A stretch of 64,000 nt of DNA from Sphingobacteriales bacterium. GTDB taxonomy: Bacteria > Bacteroidota > Bacteroidia > Chitinophagales > UBA2359. Below, one piece after another: positions 55,018 to 63,259 of the stretch; the first letter of the stretch is position 1, and every line of letters begins with the position of its first letter. A program made the position numbers and the translations under genes. The stretch is taken from the NCBI GenBank assembly GCA_016711285.1, contig JADJTG010000002.1:496001-560000 (forward strand), given 5' to 3'. The notes under the pieces are model-generated. The model was not told the origin of the DNA. It did not search any database and saw only the letters and a list, made by a program, of their open reading frames with translations.

Positions 55018-55692
55018 AATGCTCAAGCTCTGAGGAGCGCCGCTCAAGCGCTGAGGAGCGCCGCTCAAGCGCTGAGGAGCGCCGCTCAAGCTCTGAGGAG
55101 TGCCGCTCAAGCTCTGAGGAGTGCCGCTCAAGCGCTGAGGAGCGCCGCTCAAGCTCTGAGGAGTGCCGCTCAAGCTCTGAGGAGTGCCTACCGAGCATTG
55201 AGGAGTGCCTACCGAGCATTGAGGAGTGCCTACCGAGCATTGAGGAGTGCCTACCGAGCATTGAGGAGTGCCTACCGAGCATTGAGGAGTGCCTACCGAG
55301 CATTGAGGAGTGCCTACCGAGCATTGAGGAGTGCCTACCGAGCATTGAGGAGTGCCTACCGAGCATTGAGGAGTGCCTACCGAGCATTGAGGAGTGCCTA
55401 CCGAGCATTGGTCCGTGCCTACCGAGCATTGGTGCGTGCCTACCGAGCATTGGTGCGTGCCTACCGAGCATTGGTGCGTGCCTACCGAGCATTGGTGCGT
55501 GCCTACCGAGCATTGGTGCGTGCCTACCGAGCCTGGGTGCGTGCCTACCGAGCATTGGTGCGTGCCTACCGAGCATTGGTGCGTGCCTACCGAGCATTGG
55601 TGCGTGCCTACCGAGCATTGGTGCGTGCCTACCGAGCATTGGTGCGTGCCTACCGAGCATTGGTGCGTGCCTACCGAGCATTGGTGCGTGCC
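55018..55692. repeat. 21-bp minisatellite 2, about 32 copies
   Basis: Three successive unit types of equal length occur: CGCTCAAGCTCTGAGGAG-type (first about 8 copies), then CTACCGAGCATTGAGGAGTGC, then CTACCGAGCATTGGTGCGTGC. Sharp switches between types indicate block duplication. Frames run through on both strands only because the period is divisible by three. No gene is supported between 54833 and 55963. Confidence 0.9.
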
Positions 55693-55734
55693 AAATTCCC
55701 CCTGGGGGGATAAGGGGGTGTAAAGAGCAGTTTT
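55664..55734. repeat. Right copy of the ~70-bp direct repeat framing minisatellite 2
   Basis: The matching block carries the last 21-bp unit, a CCCCCTGGGGGG hairpin and the same 24-bp tail (55711-55734) as at 54958-54981. Confidence 0.75.
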
Positions 55735-55767
55735 AACTTTGACAAAGTTTGAAACTTTGTCAAAGTT
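55735..55767. repeat. Double palindrome at the right edge of minisatellite 2
   Basis: AACTTTGACAAAGTT and AACTTTGTCAAAGTT are separated by TGA, as at 36227-36258. It is followed by GGAATGCC and a single decayed copy of the first-type unit (55768-55797). Confidence 0.75.
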
Positions 55768-55863
55768 GGAATGCCCAAAGCACTGAGGAGCGGCACTTAG
55801 CTATTAGTAAGAGAACAAATTTGAGAAAAAAAACAACATCAGAGATATAAATATACTTATGAG

Positions 55864-55930
55864 TTGCGTATATTTGCCTATATTGGATTGATATACGCAA
55901 CTTTGTGCGTATATCTGAATGTTGCCTGTA
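55864..55930 (+). repeat. Conserved double-hairpin box 2, leading edge of the plus-strand cassette group
   Basis: TTGCGTATAT (55864-55873), ATATACGCAA (55891-55900) and TGCGTATATC (55906-55915) can form two mutually exclusive hairpins. The box is nearly identical over about 55 nt to 36077-36133 in the opposite orientation and has the same spacing (about 95 bp) to the minisatellite palindrome. It ends at GTTGCCTGTA (55921-55930), the first bases of the next cassette. Confidence 0.7.
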
Positions 55931-55963
55931 ATTTTCAAAGACCACAACTAAACAAATAATATT

Positions 55964-57223
55964 ATGATTTTAGAAAGACACATTAGACATTTTAAAGATT
56001 TTGAAACACAAACATTTGTTTCGACTAAACAACTCTTGAAACTTTTTGACAAGAGAGACGAGTATAAAAATGATTTGCTATCAATTTTCAAAATTGACCC
56101 AGCAATAAATAATATTTTTCAAATTGGAAATTGTAAACAACTTTTAAGTTCAATAAACTCTTTAGACAACCAATGCGAAAAGATTGATTTGCCTTCAAAA
56201 ATTAGAGACATTCAAGTTAAAAAATTACTAGAAAATGAAAAAGCATTGTTTGAAGTTTTCAATGTTAAAAATCCATTTATTCTAAAGAACATAAAAAAAG
56301 ATTTACTAACCGTTGAGAGCAGGTATTCTGCAAAAAATGATTTACTTGAATATTATAACTTGAGCAAGTTTGCAAATTATCTAAGGGATAATGAGTACGA
56401 TGATTTAGTTAATACTATAAAAGAGTATCTGAAAGTAAAAAATTCAAAGAATGATGATTCCAAAAATTTACGATTATTATATCACATAGAAGAAAATAAA
56501 TTTTATTTCAGAGCATTAACGTCAACAAATGATTATAAAGATTTTGGAATAAATTTTTCAGCATTTGTTGCAATAGTTTCATTAAGTAAATTTGTTGACA
56601 AAAGCAAAGAAACAATTTATATTGACAATTACTCCGTTGATGACTCAAACATATACGTTTCATTTTCTTTTCAAAACAAACATTCAATTAATAGCAATTT
56701 AACTCTGTCGTTTAATTTAATACTTGAAAATGATGAAGTGAAACGCAACGCAGTTGCATTTAATGGACTTTTCAAATTAGAGGTTGAACAGAACAATAAA
56801 AAATCGGAAATATTTTTAAAACCTAAAGGCTTAAAGAAAGAAGACACAAATATTCCTGTTGATTTGCTTACCTATCCACATAGAGGAAACGTAAAATCAG
56901 TTTACGAAAAAATTGAAGAATTACCAACTCTTATAGAATTCTTCATTAAGCAAGTAAGTCAAGACGCTAAAACTATTTCTAAAATAGAAAGTCCGGATGA
57001 AGTAAGAAAATTTATACTATACAAAATCGGACAAGGGAAGAAATCGGAATTTCAAGTATATAAAGATGCTGTAAAAAAGAAACTTGCAAGTATCTCAGTA
57101 AACAATACATTTAAACTATTTGAATTATTAAGGCAAGTAGAAGACCTATTTGAGAATGATGATATAATATCTAGAAACTATTGGAGAAGTAAATTATACG
57201 AAGCCCTAATTGAAAAAAAATAA
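55964..57223 (+). CDS. Cassette-borne protein of unknown function (419 residues)
   Basis: No family recognised. The protein is lysine- and asparagine-rich, without signal or membrane segments. It has a mostly helical N-terminal half (LERHIRHFKDFETQTFVSTK, LLEYYNLSKFANYLRDNEYD), a central beta-rich stretch (KFYFRALTSTNDYKDFGINF, NIYVSFSFQNKHSINSNLTL) and a helical end (FKLFELLRQVEDLFENDDII). It resembles no nuclease or ATPase. It is flanked by GTTGCCTGTA (55921) and its exact complement TACAGGCAAC (57227), four bases after the stop, so it is the sole gene of one cassette. A defence role would fit the neighbours but is speculation. Confidence 0.6.
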   Translation: MILERHIRHFKDFETQTFVSTKQLLKLFDKRDEYKNDLLSIFKIDPAINNIFQIGNCKQLLSSINSLDNQCEKIDLPSKIRDIQVKKLLENEKALFEVFNVKNPFILKNIKKDLLTVESRYSAKNDLLEYYNLSKFANYLRDNEYDDLVNTIKEYLKVKNSKNDDSKNLRLLYHIEENKFYFRALTSTNDYKDFGINFSAFVAIVSLSKFVDKSKETIYIDNYSVDDSNIYVSFSFQNKHSINSNLTLSFNLILENDEVKRNAVAFNGLFKLEVEQNNKKSEIFLKPKGLKKEDTNIPVDLLTYPHRGNVKSVYEKIEELPTLIEFFIKQVSQDAKTISKIESPDEVRKFILYKIGQGKKSEFQVYKDAVKKKLASISVNNTFKLFELLRQVEDLFENDDIISRNYWRSKLYEALIEKK

Positions 57224-57226
57224 AAC

Positions 57227-57484
57227 TACAGGCAACACGAACTGTGCAAAAAACCAAGAAAATTAGTTTGTACAATGAGTAGTGACGAACTTCGTTTGCC
57301 AATACCTACTACCGAACTTACTAATTTTACTAATTCAGGGTCTGCCAAAAGTGGGGCAAAAGTGCAAGCCTCAACATTTGGAATTAGCTTTGCTGAATCT
57401 TCGATTTCTATTGAACATTATCGTAAATTTGAGCATTCGTATTTCAAAATTCCCCACCTTCGCCAAGCCCCAAACCGTTGTGCG
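57227..57484 (+). repeat. attC-like site after the 419-residue gene
   Basis: It opens TACAGGCAAC, carries CAACATTTGGAATTAGC, GAACATTATCGTAAATTTGA and GCATTCGTATTT, and ends CCTTCGCCAAGCCCC-AAACCGTTGTGCG (57459-57484). The closing GTTGTGCG is complementary to the CGCACAAT that opens the next site at 58437. It is the longest member (258 bp). Confidence 0.65.
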
Positions 57485-57519
57485 TCATACAAAAAAGACC
57501 CCTTAATTGACAGAATAAT

Positions 57520-58424
57520 ATGAACAATAGACCTTATACAATAAAACTTTTTATGCCAAATGGCAATCCTAATTCAATAAAAATAATTGAAAAGATGAAT
57601 TGGACTGGCGTTGGAATAGAAATGTCAAGAGACGACTGGGAAACGCATAAGAGCAGAAAAGAATTTGACCAAGCAGGAATATATGTTTTAATTGGATATG
57701 CAGAAAATTCAGATTTACCAACAGTTTATATTGGACAAGGCGATGGTATTCGAAAAAGAATAGAATCTCATTATAAAGAAAAAGCGTTTTGGGAGAAACT
57801 AATTATTTTTGTTTCAAGCAATAATGGACTTAACCGAGGACATATAACTTGGCTTGAATATGCCTTTAATTAAAATTGCAAGAGAACATAATCGCTGCAT
57901 TCTAGACAATGGAACAACTCCAAACGAGCCAATATTAACCGAGTCAGAAAAAGCAGACACAAGAGAGTTTTTAACCGAAATGTTGAGCATTTTTCCATTG
58001 GTAGAAATCAAAATATTTGACAAAGCAAAAGTTATTGATGTTAAAAAGAAACAAACACAGCACAAAAACAGACAAAAATATTCAAGAGACAATTATAGTT
58101 CCGGCAAACGAAGACGGATTTACAGAAGTGTTTTTAAATCAAGACTGTTGGTTTGCAATTAGAATTAGTGGTGGAAAGTTGAACGAAATAAAATACATTG
58201 CTGCATATCAGACAGCACCTATTTCTGCAATCACTTATTATGCAGAAGTAGAATCAATAGAAGCATATGGAGATGGCTCAAAATACAAACTAAACTTTAA
58301 AGGGAAAGCAAAGAAAATAGAACCGATAAAATTTACAGGTGCAAAACAAGGAACATTACAAGGACCGAGATACACAAATATTGACAAACTTTTAAATGCA
58401 AAAATGTGGAAAGAAGTATTCTAA
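57520..58424 (+). pseudogene. GIY-YIG nuclease-family protein in a cassette (several frame breaks)
   Basis: The first frame (57520-57873) has the GIY-YIG core: FDQAGIYVLIGYAENSDLP, TVYIGQGDGIRKRIESHY and WEKLIIFVSSNNGLNRGHIT. Then, in other frames, follow LIKIAREHNRCILDNGTTPN, FLTEMLSIFPLVEIKIF, and finally (58017-58424) TIIVPANEDGFTEVFLNQDC and FTGAKQGTLQGPRYTNIDKL, ending in a stop at 58424. Together they make one protein of about 300 residues. The breaks fall near 57866, at the A5 run 58043-58047, and near 58085. Some or all may be sequencing errors, so the gene may be functional. Confidence 0.7.
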
Positions 58425-58436
58425 AAAATGTACATA

Positions 58437-58570
58437 CGCACAATAGGGATTTGACAAAATGGAAGCAGAAGTGCTAAATTTGAATATTCGTACTTTTGTC
58501 AACATTAGTGGTTAATTGAACATTTAAGTTTCGATTTCCCCCACTTCGCCAAGCCCCAGACCGTTAGTGG
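58437..58570 (+). repeat. attC-like site after the GIY-YIG gene
   Basis: The 134-bp site opens CGCACAAT (complement of the cassette's own GTTGTGCG start at 57477). It contains AGAAGTGCTAAATTTGAATA and GTGGTTAATTGAACATTTAA, and ends CTTCGCCAAGCCCC-AGACCGTTAGTGG. Its two ends form an imperfect palindrome with extra bases on one side. Confidence 0.72.
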
Positions 58571-58656
58571 CAATGCTTGAAGACCGTTAACAGAAGAAAA
58601 ATACATAGTTAAAAAAGAAATTTTGTAAATTTATTAAGATTTGAGCAAGATAGAAA

Positions 58657-59096
58657 ATGAAACAACGATTTTACTTTGACACTTCTGTTTTTGGAGGCAT
58701 TTATGATATAGAGTTTGAGGAAGAAACACTATAACTTTTTGAGCGTGTAAAATTTCAGACTTGACTGAAATTGAGCTTTTAAGAGCACCTGAAAATATCA
58801 GAACTTATTTCAGAAATTTGCCAAAAGAGAACCTTGAAAGAGTAATCGTAAATGCAGAAATAATAGAGCTTGCAACAAAATACATTGAAGAAAAAGTAGT
58901 TGGAAAGACAAGTTTTAACGACTGTTTACATATTGCAACAGCTACTTTATATAAAGCTGACATTTTAGTTAGTTGGAATTTTAAACACATTGTAAACGTT
59001 TATAGAATTAGAGGTTATAATTCTATAAATTTGAGAATGAATTATTTATCATTAGAAATTAGGTCGCCAAAAGAAATTTTAGAATATGAAGACTAA
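58657..59096 (+). pseudogene. PIN-domain toxin, damaged
   Basis: The N-terminal MKQRFYFDTSVFGGIYDIEF holds the first PIN aspartate (FDTS). The frame stops after EEETL (TAA where a glutamine or lysine codon is expected), and some 30 bases seem to be missing after FERVK. It then resumes as DLTEIELLRAPENIRTYFRN, SFNDCLHIATATLYKADILV and SWNFKHIVN, the remaining PIN acidic residues, to a stop at 59096. In intact relatives this is an RNase toxin. Both a nonsense change and a deletion suggest true inactivation. Confidence 0.7.
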
Positions 59097-59244
59097 AAAG
59101 AAAATTGCCGAAAAAGAGTTTGACACAGTGAAAACTTTTAGAGAAATTAAAGAGAAAATTTCAAATGAATTAGTTGGAAAGACAACTGAACAGATTTTGG
59201 AATATTTGAAAATTAACAGTTTGAAATTGCAAACAGGAAAATAG
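59086..59244 (+). CDS. Small partner (antitoxin-like) protein of the PIN gene
   Basis: A 52-residue frame overlaps the PIN stop by 11 nt, as is usual for toxin-antitoxin pairs. It is charged and mostly helical (MKTKKKIAEKEFDTVKTFRE, IKEKISNELVGKTTEQILEY). No known antitoxin family is recognised with confidence. It ends 3 nt before the cassette's terminal site. Confidence 0.6.
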   Translation: MKTKKKIAEKEFDTVKTFREIKEKISNELVGKTTEQILEYLKINSLKLQTGK

Positions 59245-59247
59245 CAC

Positions 59248-59385
59248 TGCCACTAACAATGGTTTTGCATAATGGGGGCAGAAGTGCTAAATTTGAGCAT
59301 TCGTACTTTTATCAACATTGGTGGTTAATTGAACATTTAAGTTTCGATTTCCCCACTGCGCCAAGTGCCAAACCCCTTACCACCA
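59248..59385 (+). repeat. attC-like site closing the plus-strand cassette group
   Basis: It opens TGCCACTAAC (59248-59257), the exact complement of GTTAGTGGCA (58563-58572) that starts the PIN cassette. It has the family words AGAAGTGCTAAATTTGAGCA and GTGGTTAATTGAACATTTAA, and ends CTGCGCCAAGTGCC-AAACCCC without a final GTT. The opening arm GGTTTTGCATAATGGGG can pair imperfectly with the closing arm. Confidence 0.72.
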
Positions 59386-59499
59386 ATTGTAAAACACCAC
59401 CAAAGCAGACGATTATTAACAAGAATGAAGTATAAAAAACATCAGAGAAGAAGAACTAAAAAACAAGGTCGGTGCCGATTGATTTAAATCGGATAAAAA

Positions 59500-59535
59500 A
59501 AAGCGACAGTAAGTTTAGAACTCCTCTGTCGCTTT
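59500..59535 (-). terminator. Terminator after metK
   Basis: AAAGCGACAG (59500-59509) pairs perfectly with CTGTCGCTTT (59526-59535); on the minus strand it is followed by T residues. Confidence 0.75.
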
Positions 59536-59564
59536 ATCAGAAATAACAAAAAATGGACTTTATT

Positions 59565-60818
59565 CTATAATGAAAATGCTTTTTTGATAGCATCTACATA
59601 ATCTAATTTTTCCCAAGTAAATAATTCTACTTCCATTGTTTTTTTGTTGCGCGAGCCATCGGTGAATATTTTTTTCACGGTTTGGTGAGCGCGTCCCATG
59701 TGCCCGTAAGCCGCTGTTTCAGAATACATCGGGCTGCGCAATTTGAGGCGTTGTTCGATAGCGTAGGGACGCATATCAAAAATTTTGCTGATTTTTTCGG
59801 CGATTTCGCCATCAGTGCCTTTTACTTTTGCTGTTCCGTAGGTATTTACATACAAACCCACCGGTTGGGCAACACCGATAGCATAAGCCACCTGCACCAA
59901 TACCTGATCGCACAAACCCGCTGCTACCATGTTTTTGGCGATATGGCGAGTGGCATAAGCCGCAGAGCGATCCACTTTGCTGGGGTCTTTGCCGCTGAAA
60001 GCACCGCCGCCGTGTGCGCCTTTGCCGCCGTAAGTGTCCACGATAATTTTGCGACCGGTGAGTCCGGTGTCGCCGTGCGGACCACCAATAACAAATTTTC
60101 CGGTAGGATTGACGAAGTATTTAATATCGTTGCCGAATAATTTTTGGAGGCGTTTGGGCAATTTGGCTTTTACGCGCGGTATCAGCACTTTTTGAACATC
60201 ATTGCTGATTTGTTCTAACATTTTTGCTTCTGCCGCAAAATCATCGTGTTGGGTAGATACCACAATCGTATCAACACGCAAGGGGCGGTGGCGGTTGTCG
60301 TATTCAATCGTCACCTGACTTTTGGCATCGGGGCGCAGATATTTCATACGCTTACCTTCGCGGCGAATATCCGCCAACTCTTCCAGCAACAAATGCGACA
60401 AAGACAAAGGAAGCGGCATATAATTATCGCTTTCGTTGGTGGCATAGCCAAACATCATACCTTGGTCGCCCGCGCCTTGTTCTTCTTTTTTCTTTTTATC
60501 CACCCCCTGATTAATGTCGGGCGATTGTTCGTGTATGGCACTCAATACACCGCAGGAGTTAGCTTCAAACATATATTCGCTTTTGGTATATCCTATTTTG
60601 CGAATAACATTGCGTGCAATTTCCTGCACATCTAAATAAGTAGCAGACTTCACTTCACCTGCCAGCACCACTTGTCCGGTTGTTACTAAAGTTTCGCAGG
60701 CTACTTTTGAATCGGGGTCAAATGCTAAAAAATGATCTACTAAAGCATCGGATATTTGGTCGGCAACTTTATCGGGGTGTCCTTCCGATACCGACTCTGA
60801 CGTGAATAAATAAGACAT
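59565..60818 (-). CDS. metK: S-adenosylmethionine synthetase
   Basis: This 417-residue enzyme makes SAM from ATP and methionine, and so supplies the window's methylases, Hen1 and RimO. Signature blocks are present: SESVSEGHPDKVADQISDA, GAGDQGMMFGYA, the P-loop-like GGGAFSGKDPSKVDRSAAY and GPHGDTGLTGRKII. It is slightly longer than E. coli MetK, as usual in Bacteroidota. The frame is intact and the ATG at 60818 is the family start. Confidence 0.97.
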   Translation of the reverse strand: MSYLFTSESVSEGHPDKVADQISDALVDHFLAFDPDSKVACETLVTTGQVVLAGEVKSATYLDVQEIARNVIRKIGYTKSEYMFEANSCGVLSAIHEQSPDINQGVDKKKKEEQGAGDQGMMFGYATNESDNYMPLPLSLSHLLLEELADIRREGKRMKYLRPDAKSQVTIEYDNRHRPLRVDTIVVSTQHDDFAAEAKMLEQISNDVQKVLIPRVKAKLPKRLQKLFGNDIKYFVNPTGKFVIGGPHGDTGLTGRKIIVDTYGGKGAHGGGAFSGKDPSKVDRSAAYATRHIAKNMVAAGLCDQVLVQVAYAIGVAQPVGLYVNTYGTAKVKGTDGEIAEKISKIFDMRPYAIEQRLKLRSPMYSETAAYGHMGRAHQTVKKIFTDGSRNKKTMEVELFTWEKLDYVDAIKKAFSL

Positions 60819-61052
60819 ATGGATTATAATAAATTTTACAGATAGAATATTAAAAAATTAAGTTGCTTTCAAATTTCGAACGGCGAAGTTAGAAAGATTT
60901 TACAGAAACTTGTTTTAAAAACCTTTAAAAAGATATAAATTAAGGCTGTATTTTAAAAAAACGGGCTGTGTTTATGGCAGATTTTTAAAAAAACACTTAC
61001 ATTTACTCGCAATATTCTTTTTTATTAAAAATATTTTTCAACAACAACATTT

Positions 61053-62576
61053 ATGAATTATAGATTTTTATTAGTAGGTTGTTTATTGTGGCTATGTGGA
61101 AGCCAACAACAGGCAGAAGCGCAATGCGATCGTTATCGTGCGGCGGTTTTCAGTGATGTGCAGGTAGATACATCTATTGTATATAATGACCTCAACGGGC
61201 GTTTGTTAGATGTGTATTATCCAAAAAACGACAACAGCAGCATTGCCCGCCCTTTGATATTGATGGCACACGGCGGCAGTTTTGTGGGCGGCTCTAAAGA
61301 AGATGCCGACATATCGGCATTTTGTACCGAATTTGCCAAACGCGGCTATGTGGCAGCTTCTTACAATTATCAGTTGGCGAATTTTGCTTTGGAATTAGCC
61401 GACTCCGTAAAGATGATGAGCTATGTGACCCGCGCCATTCAGGACGGTAAAAGTGCGGTTCGTTATTTTCGTAAAAGTATAGAAAACGGTAATCCGTACA
61501 ACATTGACAATACTTTGATTTTTGTAGGAGGTAACTCCGCCGGTGCGATTTTGGCACTGCACGTTGCCTATATGGACGAAAGCGACCTCAACGGCGATGC
61601 TTCCGCCAAATTGGATAGTTTGGTGACATATTGGGGCGGTTTGGAGTCAGGAGCAAATCAGGGCTATTCTTCGGCAGTGGCAGGCGTAATTAATCTGGCG
61701 GGCGGATTGAACGGTATCAATTTTTTGGATAGCGGCGAAGTGCCTGTTATTAGTTGCCATGGCGATATGGACGGCACCGTTCCTTTTGATTGTCAAGATG
61801 TGTATTGGGGCGATACGGGGCTTTTGGGTACGCTGGATTTGGTAGATGTATGCGGCAGCGGACCTATCCACGAGCGGGCAATGGCACAGGGAGTACCTTC
61901 GTGGCTCAAAGTGTATGAAGGAGCCGACCACGTGCCTTGGAGCTATAACGAAACCGACTTTTTCAGCGCATTGGATTTTGTAACTACCCATTTGTACGAT
62001 GATGTTTTGCCCGAAACCTTTTTGCAGCAGTATGCACTGCCCGCGCCTATGTTGAATACAGATGATATTGTAATTACACCCAACAGTGTGACGCTTTCGT
62101 GGGAGCCGGTACAGGGAGTGGATATGTATCATTTGTATATAGACAACGGCACAGAACCCGGACAAATGGTAATGGTGATGGGTACTAACTATACTGTTAA
62201 TAATCTGCTACCCAATCAGGTTGTAATGATTACGGTAACTGCCGTAAATATGTCTTTGGGCTGCGAAAGTTTGGGCAGTTCGGTGGCAGTGAATACAGAT
62301 GATGCCGTAGGCGTAGAAGCAGCGGTGACATTGCACAGCAGCATCGCTCCCAATCCGGTGAGTGGCGGGTATTTATACTGGTCGCTGGAAAACGCACTTG
62401 CAGGCGGCGAAAGCATTTTGCGCATCACCAATACTTTGGGGCAGGTATGCAGTGCAGGCAGCAGCTACGAGCCGCAGGGAACAATAGAGGTGGCACATTT
62501 GCCAAAAGGTGTATATTGCCTTGAAATCGTTCAAAATGGCAAAGCAGCAGCCAAGCATATTTTTATAAAAAATTAA
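61053..62576 (+). CDS. Secreted alpha/beta-hydrolase with fibronectin III and T9SS sorting domain
   Basis: This 507-residue protein has a signal peptide at 1-24 (LWLCGSQQQAEA). A carboxylesterase-like alpha/beta-hydrolase lies at about 35-325: the oxyanion HGGSFVGGSKEDA, the nucleophile elbow GGNSAGAIL, an acidic DGTVPFD and a late histidine in GADHVPWS. A fibronectin III domain lies at about 335-415 (NSVTLSWEPVQGVDMYHLYI), and a type IX secretion C-terminal domain from about 425 (SIAPNPVSGGYLYW, LRITNTLGQV, LPKGVYCLEIVQNGKAAAKH). A surface or extracellular esterase; the substrate is unknown. Confidence 0.85.
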   Translation: MNYRFLLVGCLLWLCGSQQQAEAQCDRYRAAVFSDVQVDTSIVYNDLNGRLLDVYYPKNDNSSIARPLILMAHGGSFVGGSKEDADISAFCTEFAKRGYVAASYNYQLANFALELADSVKMMSYVTRAIQDGKSAVRYFRKSIENGNPYNIDNTLIFVGGNSAGAILALHVAYMDESDLNGDASAKLDSLVTYWGGLESGANQGYSSAVAGVINLAGGLNGINFLDSGEVPVISCHGDMDGTVPFDCQDVYWGDTGLLGTLDLVDVCGSGPIHERAMAQGVPSWLKVYEGADHVPWSYNETDFFSALDFVTTHLYDDVLPETFLQQYALPAPMLNTDDIVITPNSVTLSWEPVQGVDMYHLYIDNGTEPGQMVMVMGTNYTVNNLLPNQVVMITVTAVNMSLGCESLGSSVAVNTDDAVGVEAAVTLHSSIAPNPVSGGYLYWSLENALAGGESILRITNTLGQVCSAGSSYEPQGTIEVAHLPKGVYCLEIVQNGKAAAKHIFIKN

Positions 62577-62607
62577 ACAATTTTCGTTTAGTCTTTTTTG
62601 CGAAAAA

Positions 62608-62642
62608 GGGAGCAGCATTTTTAGATGTTGCTCCCTTTTTTT
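62608..62642. terminator. Terminator between convergent genes
   Basis: GGGAGCAGCAT (62608-62618) pairs with ATGTTGCTCCC (62625-62635) with one G-T pair, followed by T7. It ends just before the 3' end of the minus-strand gene at 62652. Confidence 0.8.
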
Positions 62643-62651
62643 GTATGAATT

Positions 62652-63257
62652 TTATTGCAAACTTAAAAATTGATGCAGCCTGACATCATTATCTTTGAGT
62701 TGGAGCAGTTTCATGTAATTATCACCGTAATAAATAGCTATCAAATCTTTGCTGATGACCGCAATGCGCCTTAATAAACCCTCCCTTGGTTTTCCTTCAA
62801 TGCCGTTGTAAAGTATATATAAATCGAACTCATTTAATGGAGTAAAACGTTGTATCGTCTGTTGCTCTATATTATATTTATAAAGACGAAAAGACAGGTT
62901 CGTCGAGCGCATGTCTCCAAAAATTGCTTTTAGAATTATACTATCATTCCATACAAAAGATGTTTCCAGCGTATCTTCTCCAAGACTGAATAAATAATCC
63001 CATTCTTTATTTTTTTTGGTATAACCGATACTTCTGCCGTCGGAGAATTGCAGTTTTTTTATAGCATCGCCCTGCATCGGTGAGAAAACAGGCTGTATGA
63101 AATTGACATTTGTTCTAATAATATCACCATCTACAATGGCTATTTTATCTTTAATTAGTGGTTTTATAGCCTGAACGGTTTGCTGGGCATTGCACTGAAT
63201 ACTCCATAAAAGAAAACCCAACAAAGCAATATAATACACACTATAAAACATAAGCAA
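62652..63257 (-). CDS. Exported protein of unknown function, paralogue of its neighbour
   Basis: This 201-residue protein has an N-terminal signal (YYIALLGFLLWSIQCNAQ). The rest appears beta-rich (IVDGDIIRTNVNFIQPVFSP, LFSLGEDTLETSFVWNDSII). Its C-terminal ISKDLIAIYYGDNYMKLLQL aligns in pattern with LHEDLIVLLYGTAEQTKRRL of the next gene, so they look like tandem duplicates. No family recognised. It lies two bases after the neighbour's stop. Confidence 0.6.
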   Translation of the reverse strand: MLMFYSVYYIALLGFLLWSIQCNAQQTVQAIKPLIKDKIAIVDGDIIRTNVNFIQPVFSPMQGDAIKKLQFSDGRSIGYTKKNKEWDYLFSLGEDTLETSFVWNDSIILKAIFGDMRSTNLSFRLYKYNIEQQTIQRFTPLNEFDLYILYNGIEGKPREGLLRRIAVISKDLIAIYYGDNYMKLLQLKDNDVRLHQFLSLQ

Positions 63258-63259
63258 CT

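Noticed and set aside
54839..55736. Long open frames across minisatellite 2
   Set aside because: Same artefact of a 21-bp period; several frames on both strands are open at once.
57275..57523. Small gene of 74-82 residues between the 419-residue gene and the GIY-YIG gene
   Set aside because: It runs through the attC-like site; part of its translation (FPTFAKPQTVVRH) is simply the conserved block of that repeat family.
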